Part shown: positions 1 to 7,320 of the stretch, piece by piece
Layout: every line of letters begins with the position of its first letter
How positions within the stretch are numbered: position 1 is the first letter of the stretch
DNA from: Dehalococcoidia bacterium
GTDB lineage: Bacteria; Chloroflexota; Dehalococcoidia; JACPQF01
Length of the DNA: 28,302 nucleotides
Assembly: GCA_030650265.1 (NCBI GenBank)
Contig: JAUSEJ010000149.1
Coordinates: 1 to 28,302, forward strand
Direction of reading: 5' to 3'
Made by a program: the position numbers and the translations under genes
Notes under the pieces: model-generated
Seen by the model: only the letters and a program-made list of their open reading frames with translations
What the model was told of the DNA's origin: nothing
Database searches by the model: none

Positions 1-932
1 ACGGCGACCGCCGCTTTATGCCCATCAAACAGCTTGGACTTGCTCTTGCGTCCATGGCGCATCTCGGGGTCATGCACCGAGACTATCCGATCCCGGCTTA
101 CCCCCTCCTTGATGCTCGCACCATCTGGCTTACGCTCTACGTCCTGAAGGAGAAGTTGCGACAACAAATCCGCTGCCTCGGCCAACTTCTTACATTCGTC
201 GCTCTCAGGCGCATAAGCAGTCATAGCTCGCCGAGCCAACTCCAACAGACGGTCGGCATCGCTAACCACACCACTCAGAAACTTCTGCCTCGCTTTGGCA
301 TTCTCCCAGTCGACCTGACCATCCGCCTTGATACTCGCCGCACCAAAGTAGCGCGCGAGGTTGTGCGTCTCCGCCCATACCCCCAGCTTCGTTCCAGCCA
401 AACCAGCCAACACTCGGCTGAGCATGACTATTCCGTCGGCCAGCAAATTATACGTATCCTTGACGGCGCCCCGACCGAGAATGTTGCTCGTGTCCAACAC
501 AGCCTTGATTTTGCGGCTCTTGAGATGCCCCGTCTGCCGAGCAAAAGCAAGGCTCTTGTTAAAAACCGCTTGGACTTCTTCGTGCAAAATGAGCTGGGCT
601 CGAAAAAGCTGCAGCGTGCTCTTGGCAAAGGGGTGGTCCTCAATGCCAATGCCCAGAGCAACCTTCCAACGAACGTCAAAATCAGCATGGACCTTGGCCA
701 TCTCGTCGGAGACCCGGTCGTAGGTCTGCAAAAGCAGTGCGTTGGCTAGAAGGCTCGGAGGCACACTCGTACGTCCGTTCTTAAGGCAATACAACTTAGC
801 GAATTCCTCGTCGCGGAAAAGTTTACCACGTTGGCCTGCCAAAATGCCGTAGAAGGAGTCTCGACCAACGAGTTCCAAGTATAGGTTGTCGGCCTCGAAC
901 AAGCCGTATTGACGGGATCGTTTGCCCAACAT
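1..932 (-). CDS. IS1182-type transposase, partial (runs off left edge)
   Basis: An open frame of about 310 codons runs without a stop from an ATG at 932 to the window edge, so the C-terminal part is outside. It starts MLGKRSRQYGLFEADNLYLE and has the N-terminal region usual for IS1182-family transposases: VGRDSFYGIL, then SVPPSLLANALLLQTYDRVSD, then RWKVALGIGIEDHPFAKSTL. The visible end reads VHDPEMRHGRKSKSKLFDGH, which is the start of the DDE catalytic domain and contains its first Asp. The Shine-Dalgarno GGAGG lies 7 nt before the ATG. The frame is undamaged where visible, so the element may be recent compared with its decayed surroundings. Family assignment is by recognition of the protein pattern, not by search. 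Confidence 0.85.
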   Translation of the reverse strand, partial: MLGKRSRQYGLFEADNLYLELVGRDSFYGILAGQRGKLFRDEEFAKLYCLKNGRTSVPPSLLANALLLQTYDRVSDEMAKVHADFDVRWKVALGIGIEDHPFAKSTLQLFRAQLILHEEVQAVFNKSLAFARQTGHLKSRKIKAVLDTSNILGRGAVKDTYNLLADGIVMLSRVLAGLAGTKLGVWAETHNLARYFGAASIKADGQVDWENAKARQKFLSGVVSDADRLLELARRAMTAYAPESDECKKLAEAADLLSQLLLQDVERKPDGASIKEGVSRDRIVSVHDPEMRHGRKSKSKLFDGHKAAVA

Positions 933-961
933 ACCGAGCCTCCGTATGAAAGATCGGTCGT

Positions 962-991
962 ATTATACCACATCAACAAACAGTCTAGCAA
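962..991 (-). promoter_or_regulatory. Sigma-70-type promoter of the transposase
   Basis: On the minus strand a TTGCTA (-35, 986-991) and a perfect TATAAT (-10, 962-967) are 18 bp apart. They lie about 30 bp upstream of the transposase ATG and just ahead of its GGAGG ribosome site. Confidence 0.6.
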
Positions 992-1013
992 GACTTTTCG
1001 GCTGCACTTCTAG

Positions 1014-1166
1014 AGGCCTGCAATCAGGCGTGTTATTCTGAGAGAGCAAGAAAGGGTCCTTCACAGCCAAGCCTGGGAAAAAGGATATTGGCCGCACGTG
1101 CCAACGCCCTACCAAGGGATGCTGCCCGCGCTGGCAGCGCTAGACCTCATCACCGAGAGCGGATAG
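1014..1166 (+). pseudogene. C-terminal fragment of an unrecognised protein-coding gene
   Basis: After a stop at 1011-1013 this frame reads about 50 residues, ending in AWEKGYWPHVPTPYQG followed by MLPALAALDLITESG and a TAG at 1164-1166. The composition and the Trp/Tyr/Pro-rich segment look like a genuine protein C-terminus. There is no start codon or ribosome site, and the left side abuts the insertion sequence, which probably removed the rest of the gene. I do not recognise the family. It could be chance coding appearance. Confidence 0.3.
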
Positions 1167-1492
1167 GGCCTACATGCCACGCCTACAGGCCAATAAGGAC
1201 AAATGGCGGCAGCGTTCACGAGCACATCAATGCGGCCAAAGGTCGCCGGCGCATGGCTAACCATTCCCTCCACATCCTCCAATTTCGCTATGTCCGTTGG
1301 CTGCGCGCTGGCTTTGCACCGTCGATCATGTATCTCTTGGGCTAGCTGCTCAATCTGCTTGGACGCGTGTGCGGCGACGACTACGTCGGTCTCATCCTCC
1401 GCCATGCCCAGCGCTATCGATCGACCGATACCGCGTCCACCGTCGATGCCGATGGCTACCTTAACAGCTAGCGAGCACTTTTCGTGAATCAT
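1109..1492 (-). pseudogene. Truncated short-chain dehydrogenase/reductase (SDR)
   Basis: The 127-aa frame begins at an ATG 4 nt after a GGAGGT site. It carries the N-terminal Rossmann half of a classical SDR: a glycine-rich GGRGIGRSIAL, DVVVAA at the end of the second strand, PTDIAKLEDVEGMV, and FGRIDVLVNAAAI. Family members run to about 250 residues with a YxxxK catalytic motif; here homology stops after ICPYWPV (near 1187) and the last 20 or so residues are unrelated. The usual TGGGRGIG is shortened to DGGRGIG and NNAG is changed to NAAA. The tail overlaps, antisense, the end of the fragment at 1014-1166, so two gene remnants seem to be fused near 1170-1190. Almost certainly non-functional. 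Confidence 0.65.
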
Positions 1493-1885
1493 TAGTACCT
1501 CCTTGGCTTCATCAGCTTGTGTCTCGTGGTTTGCTGGCCGTGAGGTGTGCCCGCAGAAGCAACTCGATTTGACTATTTTGTTGCTGAATGGCAGGTCGCC
1601 TATCTCACTTCATTCCAGCAAGGTGTCAGGCTCTTCATAAATACAGATGACTGATTGGTGCGAGCCATACTCAGTGATACCGGAAGATTCTAATGGAGGT
1701 GCTTAATAACAGCGCATGAACTCAGTACTCTGGCATGCGGCAATTGAGTATTCTTCCGAGATTTGATTGACGGAAAGTCGCTCGTGGAAGCACGAAAGTT
1801 GGCAAGAGCGAAACCCCAACAGGGTGAAAAGCACAGGAAACTGAAGCACAGAAACTGGAGGGGAGAACCGGGCGGGTCAGACCAA
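1493..1885. other. Intergenic stretch with no recognisable gene
   Basis: Nothing in either strand reads as a convincing gene. The only structure seen is a short imperfect tandem (AGCACAGGAAACTGA then AGCACAGAAACTGG) near 1830-1860. It probably represents decayed or inserted DNA between the SDR remnant and the tRNA half. Confidence 0.4.
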
Positions 1886-1912
1886 GAAACTAGTCATTTT
1901 CCCCCTAGTTTC
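1886..1912. repeat. Inverted repeat GAAACTAG / CTAGTTTC
   Basis: An 8-bp perfect inverted repeat (1886-1893 and 1905-1912) encloses an 11-nt loop. CTAGTC words recur on both sides (TAGTCA at 1891-1896 and 1914-1919). It lies directly downstream of the truncated tRNA and may be a hairpin or the scar of an insertion. Confidence 0.45.
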
Positions 1913-1932
1913 CTAGTCAAAGAGCAGTAGAC

Positions 1933-1969
1933 TTATGAGTCCCCTGCTCTGCCACTGAGCTACCCTGCC
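1933..1969 (-). pseudogene. 5' half of tRNA-Met (anticodon CAT), 3' half missing
   Basis: The minus strand reads GGCAGGG (acceptor 5' strand), TA, a D-arm GCTC-AGTGGCA-GAGC, A, then GGGGA and the anticodon loop CTCATAA with anticodon CAT. After position 1933 the sequence (GTCTACTGCTC...) does not pair with GGGGA, and no T-arm (GGTTCGAAT-like) or acceptor partner CCCTGCC follows within a tRNA length. The gene is therefore cut at the anticodon stem-loop. It keeps a strong upstream promoter, so it was once an expressed gene. CAT could also mean the Ile2 tRNA. An intron-split tRNA was considered, but no 3' exon was found down to position 1500. Confidence 0.6.
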
Positions 1970-2006
1970 ATACGAAACTTTGTTCTTTTCGTGCTTGAAC
2001 GAGCCT

Positions 2007-2035
2007 ATTATACCAGGCTCTTTCAGGCTTTGCAA
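2007..2035 (-). promoter_or_regulatory. Promoter of the truncated tRNA-Met
   Basis: TTGCAA (2030-2035) and TATAAT (2007-2012) on the minus strand are separated by exactly 17 bp, about 38 bp before the tRNA 5' end. This spacing is as expected for a sigma-70-type tRNA promoter. Confidence 0.6.
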
Positions 2036-2177
2036 AGATTTCGACTGGAAACTTTCTGCTGGTTAAGCGCAGAAACGTTGCAGATTGGCGAAATCCCCGA
2101 CATCTTGTCGGCGGCTGTTGTCTGCCCAATGTCTCAGCAGATTCAGTCGCTTCGTCAACGAGGGGGTATAGGCGCCA

Positions 2178-2624
2178 TTAGGGCCAGTCTTGCCGGTCAG
2201 GCGGAGTAGAGTATCCGTGTTGACGGAAGTGGCCGTCAAAGGCAAAAGCCAACCTTAGGTGTAGACGCTCCATGACTGCAAAACTGAGGGCATCACAGTC
2301 GGAGTAATCTTTGTCCTCGTATTGATAGAGGATCATCTCCGCCCGTTTTAGGTCGGCATCACTGACCGGTTCCACGGCAATCTCTTCCAACCCGGTGCGG
2401 AGGAAGGCGCGGGCTTCCCTTGCTCCCACTGTTCTGATTAGTCCGCCATAGGTTTCTACAATGACGTATCGGGTGGTAATGAGAGAATAGCGTTACCGAG
2501 CACAGAGCCCGATGGTGATCATTGCTCGTTGATGGAAGTCATCATCCGAGGCGACGACAGCCAGAAAGGCGGAGGTGTCAACAAAAATCTTCCGCTCGTC
2601 GATCGACCTGATCACACGCTCCAC
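2178..2624 (-). pseudogene. PIN-domain (VapC-like) toxin with an in-frame stop
   Basis: Reading from a GTG at 2624 gives a PIN N-terminus, KIFVDTSAFLAVVASDDDFH, then a TAA after residues TIGLCAR. The same frame continues past the stop as RYSLITTRYVIVETYGG and runs through DCDALSFAVMERL and LAFAFDGHF to the normal end at 2178. All four expected acidic residues are present (Asp in VDTS, Glu in VETYGG, Asp in DCDAL, Asp in FAFDGHF), and the total length of about 148 codons is normal for the family. Known PIN toxins are Mg-dependent RNases. Only one nonsense codon separates this gene from an intact toxin, so it is a very young pseudogene, a sequencing error, or a recoded gene. A GTG further down (2429) could start a catalytically incomplete fragment. 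Confidence 0.75.
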
Positions 2625-2627
2625 AAA

Positions 2628-2789
2628 CTAAAGTGGGATCTCGTGCTTACGCCATGAGAATCCGCCGGGTTGCTTGCTTTTGCCGATACCGGCGATCTTA
2701 AACAACCCTGCGTTCTCTGTAAATACCGGCAGTTCCTTTGGACTCTTGCGAGTTACGGCCTTCTCGGCGCCTGCCTTTTTGGCACTCAT
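2628..2789 (-). CDS. Putative antitoxin partner of the PIN toxin
   Basis: A 53-aa protein starting MSAKKAGAEKAV, Lys-rich at its N-terminus, with LPVFTENAGLFKIAGIGKSK in the middle. The start at 2789 is chosen because GAAGGAG lies 8 nt ahead; an in-frame ATG at 2813 has no such site. Its stop is 3 nt before the toxin GTG, the usual antitoxin-then-toxin order. The sequence does not match a VapB DNA-binding family that I recognise, so the role is inferred from position and size. A TAAAAT at 2820-2825 could serve as the -10 element. Confidence 0.55.
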   Translation of the reverse strand: MSAKKAGAEKAVTRKSPKELPVFTENAGLFKIAGIGKSKQPGGFSWRKHEIPL

Positions 2790-2874
2790 AGTGACTGCTC
2801 CTTCTCGTTCCATCGACCTATTTTAGCACATTCGGCTCAGAATTGCTGCCCCTTTCCAGCAGTCCTTTCTGTTC

Positions 2875-3886
2875 TTACCCTCGCCTCATGACATCATAGA
2901 TGGCATATTTGTACAGTTCACCCAAGGTCGGGTAGTTGAAGCAGGTGTTGATGAAAAGGTCGCTGCCCGCGTTCATCATTAAGGCATTGACGCCTACGTG
3001 GATTAGACCCGAAGACATCTCCCCGATGATGTGTACGCCAAGGAGGGTCATTGGTTGGATCAGGCTGTCGTTCTTTTTGAAGAGCAGCTTCAAGAAGCCG
3101 ATTTCCTCTCCGATAATCATCCCGCGTGCGTTTTGGCTGTAGGAGGCCTTTCCCACGACGAAATCGATGCCTTGCCTTCGGCAATCATCTTCGGTCTTGC
3201 CTGCTCCGGAACACTCGGGAATTGTATAGATAGCCACAGGCAGAATCGGAGCCACTTGTTGCTTGTAGGGTTCCAAATTGAAGGCTTTGATCATGGCAAA
3301 GCGTGCCTGCTCCATGGAGGCCGATGCCAGGGCCGGTGCGCCAATAGCATCGCCGGCGGCGTAGATGCCAGTGAGGGCCTCGCGGGTCAAAGGATGTACT
3401 ACCCTGAAATCATCATCAACTGACAAAAGGCCGTGATTGCCGGCCGTGATTCCGGCGGCTGCGAGGTTCAACTCCCCGACGTTGCTTGTACGCCCCGTAG
3501 CCAGCATCAGGGCGTCGCACTCAATGATTCGGCCGGAGTCCAGCTTGACTCATACAGCCCCTTGACGGGCGGGCAGAACTCGGCTCACGCGGGCATAAAC
3601 ACTTCAATGCCAATTGTCCGCATGCCATCTTCCAGCGCCAGAGAGATATCCCGGTCCAGAAAAGGCAGCAGGGTGTCGCCGCCGTTTACCAGAAAGACCT
3701 TGCCCCCAAGGCAGCGAATGTACACGCGGACTTACACCCTACGACGCCGCCCCCGATGTTGACCATTGTCCGCGGTATGCCTTCGAGTTGGAAAATGTAA
3801 TCCGAGTCAATAATCGATGCACCGGCCGGGTAGTTCTCCGGTCTTCGGGGACGTGATCCGGTCGCAATCAGAATCTGGTATGGGCT
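2875..3886 (-). pseudogene. sthA: Decayed SthA-type pyridine nucleotide transhydrogenase
   Basis: The remnant covers roughly the last two thirds of a soluble NAD(P) transhydrogenase, a flavoprotein disulfide reductase relative. Pieces in order are ILIATGSRPRRPENYPAG, the NAD-binding GGGVVGC, then after a frame change GKVFLVNGGDTLLPFLDRDI, a stop after EVFMPA, another frame with an internal TGA before VKLDSGRIIECDALMLATG, and finally a long intact C-terminus with IYAAGDAIGAPALASASMEQ, YTIPE, GVHIIGE and NTCFNYPTLGELYK. At least two frameshifts (near 3700 and 3560-3590) and stops are seen. The N-terminal FAD-binding part and its redox motif are missing; homology begins exactly where the inverted repeat at 3887-3935 sits. 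Members of this family balance NADH and NADPH. This copy cannot make a full enzyme. Confidence 0.85.
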
Positions 3887-3935
3887 TTTTCTTGGCATAA
3901 TGGCAACCTCCTTGGTCGCCATTATGCCAAGAAAA
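3887..3935. repeat. Perfect 18-bp inverted repeat at the break of the transhydrogenase remnant
   Basis: TTTTCTTGGCATAATGGC (3887-3904) is matched perfectly by its reverse complement at 3918-3935, with a 13-nt loop. The left arm touches the point where transhydrogenase homology begins, so the arm on the far side may be a fold-back copy made when the gene was truncated. It has no poly-T context that would make it a simple terminator for the minus strand. Confidence 0.8.
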
Positions 3936-4256
3936 TCTCAGGGTGTTCAACCTCATAATACGTTATGGTATTTATGAAATGGTGTACTAAGTTGCCACCG
4001 GCGCCGTAAGCCCGAACGACCGATATTGAAACCGCCGCAGTGGCTTCTTGACAGGTCCAGCCCCATCCAATACACTACCTTCGTTGGCAGTCAAACTTCC
4101 GCCCACGGCATAAGTTCACAGTGTACCGATCGCCGCACGCCAATGAGGGCGGGCGCCGGGACTTTCAATATTATGTAAACTATTGGCTTGTTGGGGCGAG
4201 GCTTGAGGGCCTGCCATGAATCGACGATGATTTCATGATTGGAGGTACAAATCAAT
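3936..4256. other. Intergenic region upstream of the acyl-CoA dehydrogenase
   Basis: No gene is recognised. Its right end holds the GGAGGT ribosome site at 4241-4246. A weak promoter-like pair (TTGAGG 4203-4208, GATGAT 4226-4231, 17-bp spacing) is not convincing. Confidence 0.4.
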
Positions 4257-5399
4257 ATGGATTTTACGCCGTCCGAAGAACAGGTAATGTTCAGGCGGAG
4301 CATTCGAGAGTTCGCTAGCAAGGAGATCGAGCCATACGCGGCCAAGAACGATGAGACTGGTGAGTTTTCCCTGGAGAACGTCCGTAAGCTGGGGGAGATG
4401 GGGCTACTGGGGCTGACGACGCCGGAGGAATATGGCGGCATGGGCGGGAGCGCGGTGGATTTCGCTATTGCCGCGGAGGAGATATCGCGCGCCGACGCTT
4501 CGATGGGCACTCTCCTGTCGGTCGCCAATTCCCTCTTCAACTTCCCCATGTACCGGTTTGGGAATGAAGAGCAAAAACAGCGGCACCTTGTGCCGGTTGC
4601 CAGGGGCGAGAAGCTAGGCGCCTACGGTCTCACCGAGCCCAACGCCGGCAGTGATGCTGCTTCCCTTCAGACCAGTGCCGTGCGCGACGGTGATTGCTAT
4701 GTGCTCAACGGCAGCAAAGCCTTCATTACCTGCGGCGACGTGGCCGACAGCTTGATAGTGTTCACTTCGACCGACAAGTCGCAGGGATCACGGGGCATCA
4801 CCGCTTTCATCGTCGAGAAGGCCATGCGAGGTTTCACTCCTGGGAAGAGGGAGAAGAAGTTGGGCATTTGCGCCTCGCCGACCGTACCCCTTTTCTTTGA
4901 CGACTGCCGGGTTCCCGTCGAAAACCGTCTGGGCGACGAGGGCTTCGGCTTCAAGATCGCCATGCAGACGCTTGACGGCGGCAGGATCGGCATAGCAAGC
5001 CAGGCTTTGGGCATAGCCCAGGCTGCCTTCGAAGCCGCTCTTAGCTATGCTAAGACGCGAAAGCAGTTCGGTCAGCCAATTGCCGAATTCCAGGCCATAA
5101 AATGGATGCTGGCCGATATGGCAACGCAGATCGACGCCGCGCGATTACTTACCTTGCGCTGCGCTGACCTCAGGGACCGTGGCCTTCCACATGCAAAAGA
5201 GGCATCGATGGCCAAGCTTTTTGCATCGGAGACCGCCATGGCCGTGGCGACCAAAGCGGTACAGATTCATGGTGGCGTTGGCTATACGAAGGATTTCCCG
5301 GTCGAGCGCTATTTCCGCGACGCCAAGATCACGGAGATCTACGAGGGGACTTCCGAAGTCCAGCGACTCGTTATCTCCAACTATATTATTCGTTCCTAG
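4257..5399 (+). CDS. Short-chain acyl-CoA dehydrogenase
   Basis: A 380-aa flavoprotein of the acyl-CoA dehydrogenase family, catalysing FAD-dependent alpha,beta-dehydrogenation of an acyl-CoA with electrons passed to ETF. N-terminal helical domain, beta-domain signature GAYGLTEPNAGSD, and C-terminal four-helix domain with RKQFGQPIAEFQAIKWMLAD, IHGGVGYTKDFPVERYFRD and ITEIYEGTSEVQRLVI are all present. The catalytic base is expected to be Glu363 of YEGTSE, the position used by short- and medium-chain enzymes (isovaleryl- and long-chain enzymes use another site). The start at 4257 has GGAGGT 10 nt ahead, better than a TTG at 4239. It is followed on the same strand by an acyl-CoA mutase with isobutyryl-type residues, so butyryl-CoA or isobutyryl-CoA are sensible substrate guesses. 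No frameshift is seen. Confidence 0.92.
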   Translation: MDFTPSEEQVMFRRSIREFASKEIEPYAAKNDETGEFSLENVRKLGEMGLLGLTTPEEYGGMGGSAVDFAIAAEEISRADASMGTLLSVANSLFNFPMYRFGNEEQKQRHLVPVARGEKLGAYGLTEPNAGSDAASLQTSAVRDGDCYVLNGSKAFITCGDVADSLIVFTSTDKSQGSRGITAFIVEKAMRGFTPGKREKKLGICASPTVPLFFDDCRVPVENRLGDEGFGFKIAMQTLDGGRIGIASQALGIAQAAFEAALSYAKTRKQFGQPIAEFQAIKWMLADMATQIDAARLLTLRCADLRDRGLPHAKEASMAKLFASETAMAVATKAVQIHGGVGYTKDFPVERYFRDAKITEIYEGTSEVQRLVISNYIIRS

Positions 5400-5412
5400 A
5401 AGCGTAAGGTAA

Positions 5413-5493
5413 GGCGTCAACGGATTTTAAACGGATAAACGGATGGCCCTCTAGTTCCCATCCGTTTATCCGTTAGCCTCATCCGTTGACGCC
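5413..5493. repeat. Long two-tier inverted repeat built on an ACGGAT word
   Basis: The outer arms GGCGTCAACGGAT (5413-5425) and ATCCGTTGACGCC (5481-5493) match over 13 bp. The inner arms AACGGATAAACGGATGG (5430-5446) and CCATCCGTTTATCCGTT (5458-5474) match over 17 bp, with an 11-nt loop. The word AACGGAT occurs three times on the left and its complement three times on the right. It fills most of the gap between the acyl-CoA dehydrogenase and the mutase. It may act as a transcription or mRNA-stability element; there is no T-tract. Confidence 0.85.
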
Positions 5494-5529
5494 CGTCGCC
5501 CTCTAATAATATATCGGTGAGGTACAGAA

Positions 5530-7194
5530 ATGTTTGACAAAGACACGCTGTCTGAAATAGAGAAACTGCAGGCGGACTGGGACAGCAAAGCGGCAAAGAC
5601 ACCGGAGCGGCGCGACAGCTTCACCACTCTTTCCGGTTTACCGGTGAAGGCCATATACAGTCCAGCCGACCTGAAAGATACCAGCTTCAAAGACGATATC
5701 AGCTTTCCGGGCGAATATCCCTATATCAGAGGAGTTCACCCGACCGGCCATCGGGGACGGCTTTGGACCATGAGAATGTTTGCCGGCTTCGGATCGGCAG
5801 AGGAGTCAAACGCCCGTTACAAATATCTTCTCGATCACGGCGAAACGGGGTTGAGCGTGGCGTTCGACATGCCGACTCTCATGGGCTACGACACCGATGA
5901 TCCGGCGGCGGTCGGCGAGTTTGGCAAGTGCGGCGTCGGCATATCATCCCTTGCCGACATGGAGATCTTGTTTGCCGGCATCCCTGTCGACAAAGTCACT
6001 ACTTCCATGACCATTAATTCCCCGGCTGCCGTGATCTGGGCCATGTACATTGCGGCGGCGGAGAAGCGGGGTATTCCCTATGACAAGCTGGGTGGCACGA
6101 TTCAGAACGACATTCTCAAGGAATACATAGCGCAAAACGAGTTTATCTTTCCCCCAGGGCCGTCCATGCGGCTCGTTGTCGACACCTTCGAGTTCGGCGC
6201 GCAGCATCTTCCCCTGTGGAATACCATCAGCGTCAGCGGCTATCACATTCGGGAGGCAGGCTCGACGGCGGTTCAGGAACTCGCCTTTACTCTGGCAGAC
6301 GGGCTCGCCTACGTACAGGCCGGGGTGGACCGGGGACTAAAAGTCGACGACTTTGTCCCTCGCATCAGTTTCTTCTTCAACTCCCATAACGACTTCTTCG
6401 AGGAGATCGCCAAGTTCAGAGCGGCAAGGCGGATCTGGGCGAGGGAGATGAAGAATCGCTTCGGCGCCATGAGTCCGAGGGCAATGTGGCTACGCTTTCA
6501 TACCCAGACGGCGGGCTGCTCCCTCACCGAACAGCAGCCGGAGAACAACATCGTTCGCACCGCTTTGCAGGCTCTGGCGGCCGTTCTGGGAGGGACCCAA
6601 TCGCTTCACACGAACTCTATGGACGAGGCATTAGCCCTTCCCTCCGAGCATTCCGTTAAGATCGCTCTGCGCACCCAGCAGATAATCGCGCACGAAAGCG
6701 GTGTGACGAATACAGCGGACCCTCTTGGGGGCAGCTATTTCTTGGAGTCCCTCACCAACGAGATGGAAAAGGGCGCGTACGCCTATTTCGAGCGCATAGA
6801 AGCCCTCGGCGGGGTTATACCGGCGATCGAGAATGGCTTCTTCCAGCGCGAGATTGCCGACGCCGCTTTCCGCTACCAGCGGGACTTTGAAACCAAGAAC
6901 CGGATCATGGTTGGCGCCAACGACTACGTGGAAGAGAAGCATGTGCGCATCCCGCTGCTAGTGATGGACCCGGAGGGGGAACGAAAGCACATGGACAGGC
7001 TGCACCGGATTCGCAACGAGAGGGACGCCCCGGCAGTTTCATCGCGTCTGGCGCAACTCAAACGGGCAGCAGAGGGTCAGGACAACCTGATGCCCCATAT
7101 TCTGGATGCGGTGCGCGCTTACGCTACCTTAGGCGAAATCTGCGGCATATTCAGGGAGGTCTTCGGCGAATATCGTGAGTCCGTTACGACTTGA
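5530..7194 (+). CDS. icmA: Acyl-CoA mutase large subunit, isobutyryl-CoA mutase type
   Basis: A 554-aa TIM-barrel large subunit of the methylmalonyl-CoA mutase family. It ends after the barrel ([20 protein letters not shown]), so the cobalamin-binding domain must come from a separate small subunit not present here. Family landmarks are [83 protein letters not shown] and ADPLGGSY. Methylmalonyl-CoA mutase uses Tyr89 and Arg207 to hold the substrate carboxylate. The equivalent residues here are Phe84 (RMFAGF) and Gln202 (IAQN), separated by the same 118 positions. This Phe/Gln pair is the one described for isobutyryl-CoA mutase, so n-butyryl-CoA/isobutyryl-CoA isomerisation is more likely than methylmalonyl-CoA. 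Related mutases such as the pivalyl- or ethylmalonyl-CoA type cannot be excluded. A GAGGT lies 7 nt before the ATG. It probably works with the upstream acyl-CoA dehydrogenase. Confidence 0.88.
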   Translation: MFDKDTLSEIEKLQADWDSKAAKTPERRDSFTTLSGLPVKAIYSPADLKDTSFKDDISFPGEYPYIRGVHPTGHRGRLWTMRMFAGFGSAEESNARYKYLLDHGETGLSVAFDMPTLMGYDTDDPAAVGEFGKCGVGISSLADMEILFAGIPVDKVTTSMTINSPAAVIWAMYIAAAEKRGIPYDKLGGTIQNDILKEYIAQNEFIFPPGPSMRLVVDTFEFGAQHLPLWNTISVSGYHIREAGSTAVQELAFTLADGLAYVQAGVDRGLKVDDFVPRISFFFNSHNDFFEEIAKFRAARRIWAREMKNRFGAMSPRAMWLRFHTQTAGCSLTEQQPENNIVRTALQALAAVLGGTQSLHTNSMDEALALPSEHSVKIALRTQQIIAHESGVTNTADPLGGSYFLESLTNEMEKGAYAYFERIEALGGVIPAIENGFFQREIADAAFRYQRDFETKNRIMVGANDYVEEKHVRIPLLVMDPEGERKHMDRLHRIRNERDAPAVSSRLAQLKRAAEGQDNLMPHILDAVRAYATLGEICGIFREVFGEYRESVTT

Positions 7195-7233
7195 GTCTTG
7201 GGGAGTTGGGGGCCGCCAAGATGTTGCAAAGGG

Positions 7234-7269
7234 CACCGGCCGGATCTCATAGAATCGGCCCGGTGTTTT
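7234..7269 (+). terminator. Rho-independent terminator after the acyl-CoA mutase
   Basis: CACCGGCCGGATC and GAATCGGCCCGGTG form a GC-rich stem of about 11 bp with one bulge, immediately followed by TTTTGTT. It lies 40 nt after the mutase stop and just before the promoter of the next operon. Confidence 0.75.
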
Positions 7270-7270
7270 G

Positions 7271-7299
7271 TTGACGCTGGTCAGGGTCTGGTCTATACT
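7271..7299 (+). promoter_or_regulatory. Promoter of rdgB-moaA-moaC
   Basis: TTGACG (7271-7276) and TATACT (7294-7299) are 17 bp apart. Transcription would start near 7306, giving a leader of only about 15 nt before the rdgB ATG, which has no strong Shine-Dalgarno site. Confidence 0.7.
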
Positions 7300-7320
7300 A
7301 TCATTGTCTAGGCTGATTGC

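Larger units (their letters stand above)
1..1030 (-). mobile_element. IS1182-like insertion sequence, right part only
   Basis: The transposase frame, its ribosome site and its promoter define an insertion sequence whose upstream end lies somewhere beyond 991. The exact terminal inverted repeat cannot be fixed because the other end is outside the window. A short palindrome at 1016-1029 (GCCTG-CAAT-CAGGC) is a candidate edge. The right boundary given is approximate. Confidence 0.55.

Noticed and set aside
18..749. Long plus-strand open frame at the left edge
   Set aside because: It is antisense to the transposase frame, which has a ribosome site, a promoter and clear family motifs; the plus-strand protein shows no family features.
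746..991. Minus-strand 81-codon frame
   Set aside because: It is another frame of the transposase start region and spans its promoter.
1587..1640. 3' exon of a split tRNA (GGCAGGT, matching the acceptor in part)
   Set aside because: The flanking sequence lacks the TTCGAAT loop and a T-stem, and the seventh acceptor pair fails.
4203..4231. Promoter TTGAGG-17-GATGAT before the acyl-CoA dehydrogenase
   Set aside because: The -10 is too far from consensus to list as a feature.
5413..5493. CRISPR array
   Set aside because: The ACGGAT words are only 6-8 nt, spacers are tiny and the arms are complementary; there are no cas genes.
5486..5515. Promoter TTGACG...TATATC before the mutase
   Set aside because: The start point would fall within the ribosome site, and the -35 lies in the hairpin arm; spacing is poor.
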